From contig NZ_JAMKOJ010000014.1 in NCBI RefSeq assembly GCF_023700755.1, forward strand, positions 292-64,291: a DNA stretch of 64,000 nucleotides, given 5' to 3'. The DNA comes from Allorhizobium sonneratiae. GTDB taxonomy: Bacteria; Pseudomonadota; Alphaproteobacteria; Rhizobiales; Rhizobiaceae. The translations under genes were made by a program, and so were the position numbers. The notes under the pieces were generated by a model. It was not told the DNA's origin. It saw nothing but the letters and a program-made list of their open reading frames with translations, and did not search any database. This document shows, piece by piece, positions 17,518 through 26,278 of the stretch. How positions within the stretch are numbered: position 1 is the stretch's first letter; the number at the start of each line of letters is the position of its first letter.

Positions 17518-17732
17518 GAAGCATGATCCTTGCCGCCAAGCCCCAAACCGGCATTTTTTTCGGCCTGTTCAAGACGCTCCAGAAGCTCGACAAACCGGTC
17601 AGGGATCTGCTCTTCCTGCACCGCATTGTAAAACTGGCGCAGCTTTGCGCTGATGTTGGTGAAAGCGCCCGACGCAGCCTTCACATCTTCAGCTGTATCA
17701 GCCTGATCCTGCCTGTTGCTATTTTCGACCAT
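17514..17732 (-). CDS. nepR: anti-sigma factor NepR
   Basis: A 72-residue protein with the NepR core IPDRFVELLERLEQAEKN near the C-terminus and the helix ISAKLRQFYNAVQEE before it. It sequesters EcfG until phosphorylated PhyR binds it instead (partner switching). It is first gene of nepR-ecfG. The ribosome-binding site is weak, but the start agrees with family length and the position of the EcfG promoter 35 bases upstream. Confidence 0.93.
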   Translation of the reverse strand: MVENSNRQDQADTAEDVKAASGAFTNISAKLRQFYNAVQEEQIPDRFVELLERLEQAEKNAGLGLGGKDHAS

Positions 17733-17766
17733 ATCGCTTCTGCACTCTATTAAATCCCACGGGGTA

Positions 17767-17791
17767 AACGGAACCCGTCAAAAAAGGTTCC
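17767..17791 (-). promoter_or_regulatory. EcfG-type promoter of nepR-ecfG
   Basis: On the minus strand GGAAC (complement of 17787-17791), a 16-bp spacer and CGTT (complement of 17767-17770) match the EcfG consensus exactly. It sits 35 bases before the nepR start and gives a positive feedback loop. Confidence 0.88.
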
Positions 17792-18431
17792 CCTGCCGTT
17801 CAAAAATATAATCACCGGCTGCCTTATGTAAATCAACGAAAAGTCCCTCAGCCCCACACCCCTCGAAACCGCCTTCAGCCGTGATCGAAGCTGCATCAGC
17901 GTACCTGCCATCATCAAACCAAGATTGATTTTTCAATTCCCGGAATCGATTCTGTTGTAAACACATCACTCCAGTGCCATCGCCCTGCCTGGAGACCTGT
18001 GCGACTGGTCCAGCTTCATTGGCCGAAAGGCCGCTATAGACTCTACGCTTTGTGGACCGAGACGCCCGGCAAGGAGTTTTGGCGATACGGGAACACAATC
18101 TCCATAAATCTCATCGGCGCTATAATTCTCATGGGACGTGCTGCGCCAATGAAACAGGACCGGCTTTGCAGCATTCTGGTAAAGCCTGAGCCTGTCCGGC
18201 AGCTCTGACCGGCACTGATGGATATCCGCATAGGTGACAACCGCGAGCGGCGTCTGTCCGCAGGCAGCCTGCTGACATGACAGAATGACCATCACTGCTG
18301 CGTAAATCATAGCCCGTTTTCCCTTGTGACCCAGGCTGATAACGGCGCAAAGGGCGAAAGGTTCCTCCACGTACAGCACTGCGTTCTTCGGCAAAGGGAG
18401 GGAGGATGCCATCAAAGCCCTCAGGCAGGCA
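17792..18431. other. region between nepR promoter and metallopeptidase gene; no firm gene
   Basis: About 640 bp without a gene I can name. Two minus-strand frames are open. The one from 18310 to 17966 would start with a signal-peptide-like MIYAAVMVILSCQQAACGQT and run 114 residues. The other, 18098 to 17778, overlaps it in another frame and ends inside the nepR promoter. Codon use is less GC-biased than in neighbouring genes. This could be one small secreted protein, a frameshifted remnant, or non-coding. Confidence 0.4.
17966..18310 (-). CDS. hypothetical secreted small protein (weak)
   Basis: An open frame of 114 residues beginning with a hydrophobic segment and a possible cleavage after QQAACG. 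After that come cysteine-containing sequence HQCRSEL and YGDCVPV. I do not recognise the family. It would be read in the same direction as, and 121 bases after, the metallopeptidase gene. The ribosome-binding site is mediocre (AAGGG about ten bases upstream). A longer start at 18412 has GAGGG upstream but buries the signal peptide. Treat it as uncertain. Confidence 0.28.
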   Translation of the reverse strand: MIYAAVMVILSCQQAACGQTPLAVVTYADIHQCRSELPDRLRLYQNAAKPVLFHWRSTSHENYSADEIYGDCVPVSPKLLAGRLGPQSVESIAAFRPMKLDQSHRSPGRAMALE

Positions 18432-19484
18432 TCATGCCCGAGAGCTCATGTGGATAAGACCGTGGATGTAATCCAATTTCTCGATCACCGGCTGAGACAG
18501 CACAAAAGGATAAAAATCAGGCTGTCCCATACTGCGGTTGATGCTGTTGACGGCAACGGTGAGCGGTATCCAGGCATCGATCAACGGGGCGAGGGCCTCG
18601 GCGCGATAGGGATCGAAATTCTCATGCAGGGCGAGATCGGCCTTTCCCTTGCCCGGGTTCAGGCGCAGACCGAAGACGAAGGCCGTTTCCAGCGCATCGA
18701 CGATATGGATGTAATGGGCAAAACATTCAGCGAAATCCTCCCAGGGGTGGCTGGAGGCATAGGCGCTGATAAACCGGCTTTCCCAATCCTGAGGCGGGCC
18801 CTGCTGATAATGGCGCTTGAGGGCGGCGGCATAATCTTCCCTTTCATCGCCAAAAATCGTGCGAAAGCCATCGAGACCATCGCGGATTCGCACCAGAACA
18901 TCCCAGTAGTAATGCGCGATCTCATGGCGGAAATGACCGACCAGCGTACGAAAAGGCTCGCCCAGCGCCACCCGGCGTGCTTCGCGCTCATCATCTTCGG
19001 CCTCAACAATGTTCAAGGTGATGCAGCCTTTGTCATGGCCGGTCAAAACAGGTGCGCTGTTGTGAGGGGTATCATCATCAGCCAGAAACTGAAACCCAAG
19101 CCCCTCCCCTTCATCACCGCCCGCCTCAGTCTTTATGGCAAGCGGCAGAGCAAAGCGCAGCAACGAATAAAACAGCACACGCTTGGCATCTTCGATCCGG
19201 CGCCAGTTGTCCAGATGGCGGGGATTGGCAAGATCGGGTATCACCAGATTGTGGCGACAGGCCCGGCACAAACCACTGGCATCGCCGTCATCCACCACCC
19301 AGTTGCAGGCATCATGGACGGCATTGGCGCAAAATTGAACCTCACGCTCCTCCTGCGAACCAGCCTCTATGCCGATCATGTCCATACGCGAGGGACGAAA
19401 TCCCAGCCGCGCCTGACAGGACAGGCATGTTCGATTGTCGAAATAGACCGTATTGCCGCAGAGGGAGCATGAAAAAAGCCGCAT
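18432..19484 (-). CDS. zinc-ribbon putative metallopeptidase
   Basis: A 350-residue protein. The N-terminal zinc ribbon is FSCSLCGNTVYFDNRTCLSCQ (two CXXC pairs). A second cysteine pair region lies at about residues 65-100 (CNWVV...GLCRACRHN). The catalytic-looking domain has LVGHFRHEIAHYYWD, which contains a HEXXH zinc site, and later a conserved SSHPWEDFAECFAHYIHI helix. This is the architecture of the putative zinc-binding metallopeptidases (Peptidase_Mx with zinc-ribbon) common in rhizobia; the substrate is unknown. Start at 19484: GGAGGT lies seven bases upstream, better than the GTG at 19493. It follows the HWE kinase gene by about 44 bases, so it is probably in one transcript with a stress sensor. 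Confidence 0.78.
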   Translation of the reverse strand: MRLFSCSLCGNTVYFDNRTCLSCQARLGFRPSRMDMIGIEAGSQEEREVQFCANAVHDACNWVVDDGDASGLCRACRHNLVIPDLANPRHLDNWRRIEDAKRVLFYSLLRFALPLAIKTEAGGDEGEGLGFQFLADDDTPHNSAPVLTGHDKGCITLNIVEAEDDEREARRVALGEPFRTLVGHFRHEIAHYYWDVLVRIRDGLDGFRTIFGDEREDYAAALKRHYQQGPPQDWESRFISAYASSHPWEDFAECFAHYIHIVDALETAFVFGLRLNPGKGKADLALHENFDPYRAEALAPLIDAWIPLTVAVNSINRSMGQPDFYPFVLSQPVIEKLDYIHGLIHMSSRA

Positions 19485-19527
19485 CGCCGTCACCTCCAGT
19501 GCTGATTGTTGTCTTCGGAAGGAAGGA

Positions 19528-20538
19528 TTATTCGTGCAAATCAGCAGGAAAGAGCAGTTCGTAACACAACCGGCCCTCTTTCATCCGGTGCAGCACCTGG
19601 CCATTGACCGCCGCCGGGACGACTTTCTCAAGCACGGTACTGCCAAAGCGGCCAAAATCCCGTTCAACGCTGCTGTCCTCAAGACGCCCCAGCGGCTCCA
19701 GCCACCGAACCCGGATGAAAGCACCCTGCCCATCCTCGGCGATAAGGCGGTCACAGGAAATCTGGATCTGCTCCCGCCGCTTCAGGAAATCGCCATGGCT
19801 GACGGCATTGACAATCAGCTCATGCAGGGCAAGCCCGATATGCAGCGATGCATTGGGATTGAGCATGATGTTTTCGCCGCTGATGACAACGAGTGCGGCA
19901 AGCTCCGGCACGTATTTTTCCAGCTGCTGCTCGACCAGATCGTTGAAATAGGCCCCACGCCAGCTCGAATCCGTGATCAGGTCCTGCGATGTCGAAAGCG
20001 CATGCAGACGGCCACGGAATTTGCCGAGAAACTGATCGAGCGTGCCGGAATAGCGCGCCGTCTGCGAGGCGATGCTCTGAATGATCGCCAGCAGGTTTTT
20101 CGAGCGGTGACTGACCTCCCGCAGCAGGGTTCTCAGCAACCTTTCGCGCCGCCTTTCCTCGGTGCGGTCCATCACCACCGTCATGAAACAGACGCCGATC
20201 GAGCCGACCTCGATGAGCCGGCAGCGAAATTCGAAAATCGTGTCGTCACCTGGCTCGATCTGCAAGCTGATGATGTCACCGACAACCGACAGGCGCGCCT
20301 TTGCAGCTTTCAGACTGGCGGCGATGGTTTCGCCGAAGATGGATTCGTCGCTGGGCTCCTGGCCTATGGCCAATGGCCAGCGGGATGGCAAAGACGTAAT
20401 GCAGATATAATTGCCGTTTCTGTCCTGCAGGCTGAGGCTCGCCCCCATGTCCTGCAAGCCGGTAATGAAGAAATCGCGCAAAACATCAACGTCATATTGC
20501 TGTTTGAACCATGTCAGTCTTTGAACCAACGACGTCAC
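19528..20538 (-). CDS. HWE/HisKA_2 sensor histidine kinase, candidate PhyK
   Basis: A 336-residue cytoplasmic kinase. N-terminal residues about 10-125 form a PAS-like sensor (GASLSLQDRNGNYICITSLP, then FMTVVMDRTEERRRE). The dimerisation/phosphorylation helix EVSHRSKNLLAIIQSIASQTAR is the HisKA_2/HWE type, with histidine in SHRSKN. The ATPase domain has LALHELIVNAVSHG. HWE/HisKA_2 kinases phosphorylate PhyR in the alphaproteobacterial general stress response. The gene lies between nepR-ecfG and phyR, so this role is likely. No transmembrane segment is seen, so it senses a cytoplasmic cue. The GTG at 20538 is not well supported by a ribosome-binding site; a TTG at 20529 after GGAG is an alternative. 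Confidence 0.85.
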   Translation of the reverse strand: MTSLVQRLTWFKQQYDVDVLRDFFITGLQDMGASLSLQDRNGNYICITSLPSRWPLAIGQEPSDESIFGETIAASLKAAKARLSVVGDIISLQIEPGDDTIFEFRCRLIEVGSIGVCFMTVVMDRTEERRRERLLRTLLREVSHRSKNLLAIIQSIASQTARYSGTLDQFLGKFRGRLHALSTSQDLITDSSWRGAYFNDLVEQQLEKYVPELAALVVISGENIMLNPNASLHIGLALHELIVNAVSHGDFLKRREQIQISCDRLIAEDGQGAFIRVRWLEPLGRLEDSSVERDFGRFGSTVLEKVVPAAVNGQVLHRMKEGRLCYELLFPADLHE

Positions 20539-20842
20539 TCCAATGGCAATCCGTGCCGCAGACCTGTCATATCTTTCACGAAGAGTGCCATGTTTACAGT
20601 CATATCCTTAACGCTTGCCGTTCCTGACAAAAAACTGCCCGATCCTGCATCCCGGCATTGATTTGTCGTGCAAACGGTGATCGGGCCTTCCAGGATGGCG
20701 CCGGCAGCGAAGCCGTCTTCCTCTTTCGGCTCCCTGCCTGGGATAATCCGTGGCGGTCATTTCGGTTCCACTGCCTCCGGCGTTTTGCAAAGCGCAAAAA
20801 GACGCCGAAGATTTCGGAAGAAAAGACCGGAAAGGCTCCCGC
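20539..20842. other. intergenic region between phyR and HWE kinase
   Basis: This 304-bp stretch has no supportable gene on either strand. I searched it for an EcfG promoter toward the kinase and found only an imperfect GGAAC-N16-GATT on the minus strand (20745-20769). No terminator was recognised. Confidence 0.45.
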
Positions 20843-21637
20843 TCAGGCGTCGACGACAGCCTGTTCATTGAAGAACAGCGCCTGGCTGATCAGTGCTTTG
20901 ACCATGTCGGGATTGAACGGCTTGGTCACGAGAAAGGCCGGCTCCGGCCGTTCACCCGTCAGAAGCCGCTCGGGAAAGGCGGTGATAAAGATCACCGGCA
21001 CGCTATCGATTTTCAAAATATCATTGATCGCGTCGATGCCGGAACTGCCATCTGCCAGCTGGATATCAGCCAGAATCATTTTCGGGTTGCTTTTTTCGTA
21101 AAGCGTTACGGCTTCCGTGCGGGTTCTTGCGATGCCGGTGACCCGGTGGCCCAAATCCTCGACCATCTGCTCGATATCGAGCGCAATCAGCGGTTCATCC
21201 TCGATGATCATGATATCGGTCGCAACCTGACGGGAAATTTCCCGTGTGGCGCGGGCAAACAGGTCACGGAAGCTCTCGTGGCTGACATCGAGCACCTCTG
21301 CGGACTCTTCGGCGGTGAAGCCCTCGACGCTGGTGAGCAGAAAGGCATGACGCTCAAGCGTGGGAACCCGCGACAGATTTGCCGTGGCGCGCTTTTCCCA
21401 GGCGTAGGGCGTCTCCATCGGACGGATATCGACATGAGTGGAGGAAAAGATCTGCACGAAGAGCTTGTAGATCGCGACCCTGTCATTGCTGGCGGCGGGA
21501 AAGATCGACAGATCGGCAATCAGCGCCTCAAGAACAGCCGCCACATAGGCATCGCCGGAGGTCTGCGAACCGGAAACGGCGCGGGCATATCGCCTCAGAT
21601 AGGGAAGATGTGCGGCGACACGGGAGGTAAGGGACAT
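20843..21637 (-). CDS. phyR: response regulator PhyR (sigma-like anti-anti-sigma factor)
   Basis: A 264-residue protein. The N-terminal half (about 1-135) is an ECF-sigma-like domain with HAFLLTSVEGFTAEESAEVLDVS resembling region 4. The C-terminal half is a receiver domain with IMIIEDEPLIALDIEQM, phospho-acceptor Asp191 in ILADIQLADG, and Lys in FLVTKPFNPD. Phosphorylation frees the sigma-like domain to bind NepR and release EcfG. The ATG at 21637 follows GGAG by seven bases; the longer frame upstream (to 21802) is lysine/arginine-rich noise. It sits upstream of the kinase on the same strand, a less usual order than divergent phyR/nepR. Confidence 0.95.
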   Translation of the reverse strand: MSLTSRVAAHLPYLRRYARAVSGSQTSGDAYVAAVLEALIADLSIFPAASNDRVAIYKLFVQIFSSTHVDIRPMETPYAWEKRATANLSRVPTLERHAFLLTSVEGFTAEESAEVLDVSHESFRDLFARATREISRQVATDIMIIEDEPLIALDIEQMVEDLGHRVTGIARTRTEAVTLYEKSNPKMILADIQLADGSSGIDAINDILKIDSVPVIFITAFPERLLTGERPEPAFLVTKPFNPDMVKALISQALFFNEQAVVDA

Positions 21638-22114
21638 GCGATTTCTCCGGTTTTGACGTAACCTTGCATAAATATAGTCTTTAATGCAGATCGGCGTAAA
21701 AGGTTCCGCCGCACACTCATTTTTTCTTTTTTTCCGTTTCGCGTCTTGGCCTGATTCGCGCCTTTGCCTGACGCTCCTATGCTTTTGCTGCTGCGGCTTC
21801 ACCTGTCATGACGCAGATATTTGTAAAGCTGGACATGGAACTTCCTCCTGCCTCCCATGTTTTGCCCGGGGTAGCGATGAACGGCAAGCCAAATCGGCAC
21901 GCGGCTATTCACGACAGCGGCAGAGAAGCGGCTTTGCCTTGTGTCGGTCCGGATGCCGTCGGTCGGTCTCCAGATGTGATGGAACCCAATTGACGCGCTC
22001 AGGTCTTTGGTTTGACGCATGTCTTCCTCCCGCAACCGCAGCCCCTTTCGGGAGGCCGCGCCTGAAAAGCGCTGCAAAAACAAAAATGTGCACAAAATGG
22101 AATGGGAGGTCCGC
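21638..22114. other. intergenic region between phyR and ydeP-like gene
   Basis: About 480 bp between divergent genes. On the minus strand GGAAC-N16-CATT (21683-21707) is an imperfect EcfG-like box toward phyR. On the + strand a better candidate lies at 21837-21861 (listed separately). The ydeP-like ribosome-binding site GGGAGG is at 22104-22109. No gene is supported. Confidence 0.45.
21837..21861 (+). promoter_or_regulatory. candidate EcfG-type promoter for the ydeP-like gene
   Basis: GGAAC (21837-21841), 16 bp, TGTT (21858-21861). One base differs from the CGTT element. It lies about 250 bases before the coding start, so it would give a long leader. Confidence 0.4.
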
Positions 22115-24385
22115 ATGACGGATGACGACACCATACGCTATGACGGCCCGGCTGGCGGCTGGGGATCGCTCAAGGGCATTGCCAGAATTTTCGGCAAGGA
22201 ATGGGACAGCCCGGCGGTGACCGAAACCCTGATGCGGCAGAACAAGCCCGGCGGTTTCATGTGCGTCTCCTGCGCCTGGACCAAGCCTGCCGATTATCAC
22301 AGTTTTGAATTTTGCGAAAACGGCGCCAAGGCCACCTTGTGGGAGCTGACGACGCGGCGCTGCACACCGGATTTTTTCACCCGATACAGTGTGAGCGAGT
22401 TGCGCAGCTGGAAGGATCACGATCTCGAACAGGCAGGGCGGCTGACCCATCCCATGCGCTATGACAGGGCGAGCGATCATTACGTTCCCTGCTCCTGGCA
22501 GGAGGCTTTTGCCGCCATTGGCGAGGCTTTGCGCGCCATGGCGCCCGAGGAGGCGGTGTTTTACACCTCCGGCAGGGCAAGCCTTGAAACCGCCTATTGC
22601 TATGCGCTCTTTGCCCGCCTCTATGGCTCCAACAATCTTCCCGACAGTTCCAACATGTGCCATGAGACCACCTCGGTCGGTCTGAAAAAGGTCATCGGCT
22701 CCTCGGTCGGTACCTGCGTCTATCAGGATTTTTCCAGTTGCGATGCGATTTTCTTCTTCGGGCAGAATACCGGCTCCAACAGTCCGCGCTTTCTGCATCC
22801 GCTTCAGGCGGCAGCAAAACGCGGCTGCCGCATCGTGACCTTCAACCCTGTGCGGGAAAAGGGGCTGGAGCGCTTCGTCAATCCGCAAAACCCGGTGGAG
22901 ATGCTGACGGGCAAGGATACGCAGATTTCCTGCCAGTATCTTCAGGTCAAGGCGGGCGGTGACATCGCGGCGCTGATGGGGCTGTGCAAACATGTTCTGG
23001 CGAAGGAAGACGAAGCCGCACAGCAGGGCCGAAGCGTGCTCGACCACGATTTCATCGCCCGCCATACCCATGGTTTCGAGGCTTTCGCGCAGAGGGTCAA
23101 AGAGACGGACTGGGCCGATATCGAGCGGGAATCCGGCCTTGCGCGCGCCGATCTCGAAGCGGCGGGCCAGGTCTATGTCGAAGCGGAACGGGTCATCGGC
23201 ATTTACGGCATGGGCCTGACCCAACAGGTCCATGGCTTTGAAAATATTGCCATGCTGGTCAATCTCCTGCTGCTCAAGGGCAATATCGGCCGCGACGGCG
23301 CCGGGATTTCTCCCGTGCGCGGCCATTCCAACGTGCAAGGCCAGCGCACGGTCGGCATTTCCGAAAAACCGGAGCTTGTGCCCCTCGACACGCTGGCCGC
23401 GCTTTACGATTTCGAGCCGCCCCGGCAGAAGGGTCTCAATACGGTGGAGGCCTGCGAGGCCATTTTATCCGGCAAGGTCAAGGCCTTTGTCGGGCTGGGC
23501 GGCAATTTCGTCCGCGCCATTCCCGAGCGTGAGGCCATGGAAGAGGCCTGGCGTCGCCTCAAGCTCACCGTACAGATTGCCACCAAGCTCAATCGCAGCC
23601 ATCTGATCAACGGCGAAACCGCCTATCTTCTGCCCTGTCTCGGCCGCAGCGAGGAAGACCGGCAGGAAGGCGGGCCGCAGACGGTGACGATGGAAGACAG
23701 TCTGAGCTGCATCCATGGCTCGATCGGCAAACGTCCTCCCGCAAGCGACCATCTTTTATCGGAGCTGGCGATTGTCGCGGGCATCGCCAAGGCAACCCTG
23801 CCGCCGAACCCCAAGGTGAACTGGGACAGATGGGTGGGCGATTACGGCGTCGTGCGCGACCTGATCGAAAAAACCTATCCGGAGATGTTTCACGATTTCA
23901 ACAAACGCATGTTCACCCCCGGCGGTTTCTATCGCGGCAACAGTGCGCGCGAGCGCATCTGGAAAACCCCGAGCGAACGGGCGGAATTTACCACGCCGGA
24001 CATGCTGTCGGCCACGGGTTTTGCCGACAGAAAAGGCCGCTACCGGCTGATCACGATGCGCAGCAACGATCAGTTCAACACCACCATCTATGGCTATGAC
24101 GACCGGCTGCGCGGTGTGACCGGCACGCGTGATGTGCTGTTGATCCATCCGAACGAGATGCAGGCGCTCAATCTTCAGCGAGGCCAGATCGTCGCCTTGG
24201 TCAGCGATGCCGAAGACGGCATCGAACGACGGGTGGACGGACTGACCGTCCTGCCCTTCGATCTGCCGATCGGCTGTGTCGGCGGTTATTATCCGGAGCT
24301 CAACGCCCTCATCCCGCTTTCCCATCATGACCGGCAATCGAAGACACCCGCTTCCAAGGCCGTTCCCGTACGCATCATTGCGTAA
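22115..24385 (+). CDS. FdhF/YdeP-family molybdopterin oxidoreductase
   Basis: A 756-residue protein matching the length and order of E. coli YdeP. A short N-terminal region has the cysteine pair FMCVSCAW. The molybdopterin oxidoreductase body follows (AVFYTSGRASLETAY, IFFFGQNTGSNSPR, GRDGAGISPVRGHSNVQGQRT). The C-terminal molydopterin dinucleotide-binding domain has MRSNDQFNTTIYGYDDRLRG. It is a putative formate-dehydrogenase-like enzyme. YdeP contributes to acid resistance in E. coli, but its substrate is unknown. It lacks the complete four-cysteine iron-sulfur motif and the selenocysteine of FdhF. Start at 22115 because GGGAGG is six bases upstream. It is separated from the next gene by 105 bp with its own promoter candidate. 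Confidence 0.88.
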   Translation: MTDDDTIRYDGPAGGWGSLKGIARIFGKEWDSPAVTETLMRQNKPGGFMCVSCAWTKPADYHSFEFCENGAKATLWELTTRRCTPDFFTRYSVSELRSWKDHDLEQAGRLTHPMRYDRASDHYVPCSWQEAFAAIGEALRAMAPEEAVFYTSGRASLETAYCYALFARLYGSNNLPDSSNMCHETTSVGLKKVIGSSVGTCVYQDFSSCDAIFFFGQNTGSNSPRFLHPLQAAAKRGCRIVTFNPVREKGLERFVNPQNPVEMLTGKDTQISCQYLQVKAGGDIAALMGLCKHVLAKEDEAAQQGRSVLDHDFIARHTHGFEAFAQRVKETDWADIERESGLARADLEAAGQVYVEAERVIGIYGMGLTQQVHGFENIAMLVNLLLLKGNIGRDGAGISPVRGHSNVQGQRTVGISEKPELVPLDTLAALYDFEPPRQKGLNTVEACEAILSGKVKAFVGLGGNFVRAIPEREAMEEAWRRLKLTVQIATKLNRSHLINGETAYLLPCLGRSEEDRQEGGPQTVTMEDSLSCIHGSIGKRPPASDHLLSELAIVAGIAKATLPPNPKVNWDRWVGDYGVVRDLIEKTYPEMFHDFNKRMFTPGGFYRGNSARERIWKTPSERAEFTTPDMLSATGFADRKGRYRLITMRSNDQFNTTIYGYDDRLRGVTGTRDVLLIHPNEMQALNLQRGQIVALVSDAEDGIERRVDGLTVLPFDLPIGCVGGYYPELNALIPLSHHDRQSKTPASKAVPVRIIA

Positions 24386-24432
24386 GGCCAGACCGGTCGG
24401 TTGACGATCACATTTATGTTCCTGACACGCCT

Positions 24433-24457
24433 GGAACATCGCCCTCCATATCCGGTT
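24433..24457 (+). promoter_or_regulatory. candidate EcfG-type promoter for the ThDP-enzyme operon
   Basis: GGAAC (24433-24437), 16 bp, GGTT (24454-24457), only 33 bases from the ATG at 24491. The spacing to the gene is ideal, and one base differs from the -10 consensus CGTT. Confidence 0.5.
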
Positions 24458-24490
24458 ACGACCGCATGACCATGATACAGGGAGACAGAG

Positions 24491-26275
24491 ATGGCAAAAA
24501 CTGTCGGTGACTTCGTCGTCGGTCGGCTGCATGAATGGGGCATTCGCCGCATGTTCGGCTATCCCGGAGACGGCATCAACGGCGTCTTCGGCGCTCTCAA
24601 CCGCGCCGGGGATAAAATAGAATTCATCCAGACTCGTCATGAGGAAATGGCGGCCTTCATGGCGTCTGCCTATGCGAAGTTTACCGGCGATATCGGTGTG
24701 TGCATCGCCACCTCCGGCCCAGGTGCGGCCCATTTGATCACCGGACTTTACGATGCCCGCCTCGACCATCAACCGGTTCTCGCCATTGTCGGCCAACAAG
24801 CCAGAACCGCACTCGGAGGCCATTACCAGCAGGAAGTCGATCTTCAGTCGCTGTTCAAGGATGTGGCCGGTGACTTCGTCCAGCAGGCCGCAGCCCCCGC
24901 GCAGGTGCGCCATCTGGTCGACCGGGCCGTGCGGATTGCCCGGGCAAACCGCACGGTGACGGCGCTCATCCTGCCCAATGATCTTCAGGACCTGCCCTAT
25001 CAGGAGCCACCGCGCAAACACGGCACGGTCCATTCCGGCGTCGGCTTCCGCCCGGCCCGCACCCTTCCCCATGGCGAAGACCTTCAGGCCGCCGCCGATA
25101 TTCTCAACGGAGCCGAACGGGTGGCGCTTCTGGTCGGGGCCGGAGCGCTCAATGCCACCGATGAAGTGATCGCCGTGGCAGACCGGCTGGATGCCGGGGC
25201 GGCGAAAGCTCTTCTGGGCAAAGCCGTGCTGCCGGACGATCTGCCCTGGGTGACAGGTTCCATCGGCCTTCTCGGCACCGGCCCCTCCTGGGATCTGATG
25301 CAGGATTGCGACGCACTGCTGATGGTCGGCTCAGGCTTTCCCTATTCGGAATTCTTCCCCGAGGAAGGCCGGGCCAAGGCCGTGCAGATCGACATCACCC
25401 CCAGCATGCTGTCGCTGCGCTATCCCATGGATGTCAATCTCGTCGGAGACGCGACCGAAACGCTCAAAGCCCTGCTTCCGCTTTTGCATCAGAAGCCGCG
25501 CGGCTGGCGCAACACCGTGGAAAAGAACGTTGCCCGCTGGTGGAAAGTGCTGGAGGAGCGTGCGATGGTAAACGCCAATCCCGTCAATCCTCAGCGTGTG
25601 GCGTGGGAATTGTCGCCCAGGCTTCCCGATCACGCCATCATCACCAGCGATTCCGGCTCCTGCGCCAACTGGTTTGCCCGCGATGTGAAGATCCGCCGCG
25701 GCATGAAGGCTTCGCTCTCGGGCGGGCTCGCCTCGATGGGCGCGGCTGTGCCCTACGCGATTGCCGCAAAATTCGCCCATCCCGATCGTCCCGTCATCGG
25801 TCTGGTCGGCGATGGCGCCATGCAGATGAACAATATGGCAGAGCTGATCACCGTGGCCAAATACTGGAAACGGTGGAGCGATCCCCGCTTCGTAATCTGC
25901 GTGTTCAATAATGAAGATCTCAATCAGGTCACCTGGGAGCAGCGGGTGATGGAGGGCGATCCCCGCTTTGATGCCTCGCAGGGCATTCCCAACGTTCCCT
26001 ATCACCGCTTTGCCGAACTGATCGGGCTGAAGGGGCTTTACGTCGACAGGCCGGACCAGCTCGGCGCTGCATGGGACGAGGCGCTGACCGCTGACCGGCC
26101 TGTGGTGCTGGAGGTCAAGACTGATCCTGAAGTGCCGCCGCTGCCGCCGCATATCACCTTCGAGCAGATGAAGAAAATCACCGAAACCCTGCTCAAGGGC
26201 GACAGCCGGGAAACGGGGATCATCACCGGCACCGCCCGCCAATTGTTCGGCTCTTTCTGGCCGGGCGGACATTAA
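24491..26275 (+). CDS. thiamine-diphosphate-dependent enzyme, pyruvate oxidase/acetolactate synthase-like
   Basis: A 594-residue ThDP enzyme. The PYR domain starts the protein (MFGYPGDGINGVFGAL, then the cofactor-activating Glu in RHEEMAAFMASAYAKFTG). A central FAD/NAD-fold domain is at about 200-330, and the PP domain has GDGAMQMNNMAE with the downstream NN of the thiamine motif in CVFNNEDLNQVTW. The overall match is to PoxB-like pyruvate oxidases and the group annotated as thiamine-pyrophosphate-requiring proteins. Substrate and dependence on FAD cannot be read. It heads a tight run of genes (next start 4 bases after the stop) behind an EcfG-like box. Confidence 0.85.
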   Translation: MAKTVGDFVVGRLHEWGIRRMFGYPGDGINGVFGALNRAGDKIEFIQTRHEEMAAFMASAYAKFTGDIGVCIATSGPGAAHLITGLYDARLDHQPVLAIVGQQARTALGGHYQQEVDLQSLFKDVAGDFVQQAAAPAQVRHLVDRAVRIARANRTVTALILPNDLQDLPYQEPPRKHGTVHSGVGFRPARTLPHGEDLQAAADILNGAERVALLVGAGALNATDEVIAVADRLDAGAAKALLGKAVLPDDLPWVTGSIGLLGTGPSWDLMQDCDALLMVGSGFPYSEFFPEEGRAKAVQIDITPSMLSLRYPMDVNLVGDATETLKALLPLLHQKPRGWRNTVEKNVARWWKVLEERAMVNANPVNPQRVAWELSPRLPDHAIITSDSGSCANWFARDVKIRRGMKASLSGGLASMGAAVPYAIAAKFAHPDRPVIGLVGDGAMQMNNMAELITVAKYWKRWSDPRFVICVFNNEDLNQVTWEQRVMEGDPRFDASQGIPNVPYHRFAELIGLKGLYVDRPDQLGAAWDEALTADRPVVLEVKTDPEVPPLPPHITFEQMKKITETLLKGDSRETGIITGTARQLFGSFWPGGH

Positions 26276-26278
26276 GCC

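Noticed and set aside
20745..20769. GGAAC-N16-GATT on the minus strand as an EcfG promoter for the HWE kinase
   Set aside because: The -10 element lacks the GTT core and the site is about 200 bases from the start, so I did not list it as a promoter.
21905..23338. A 477-residue minus-strand frame
   Set aside because: Antisense to the YdeP-family gene, whose molybdopterin motifs are unambiguous.
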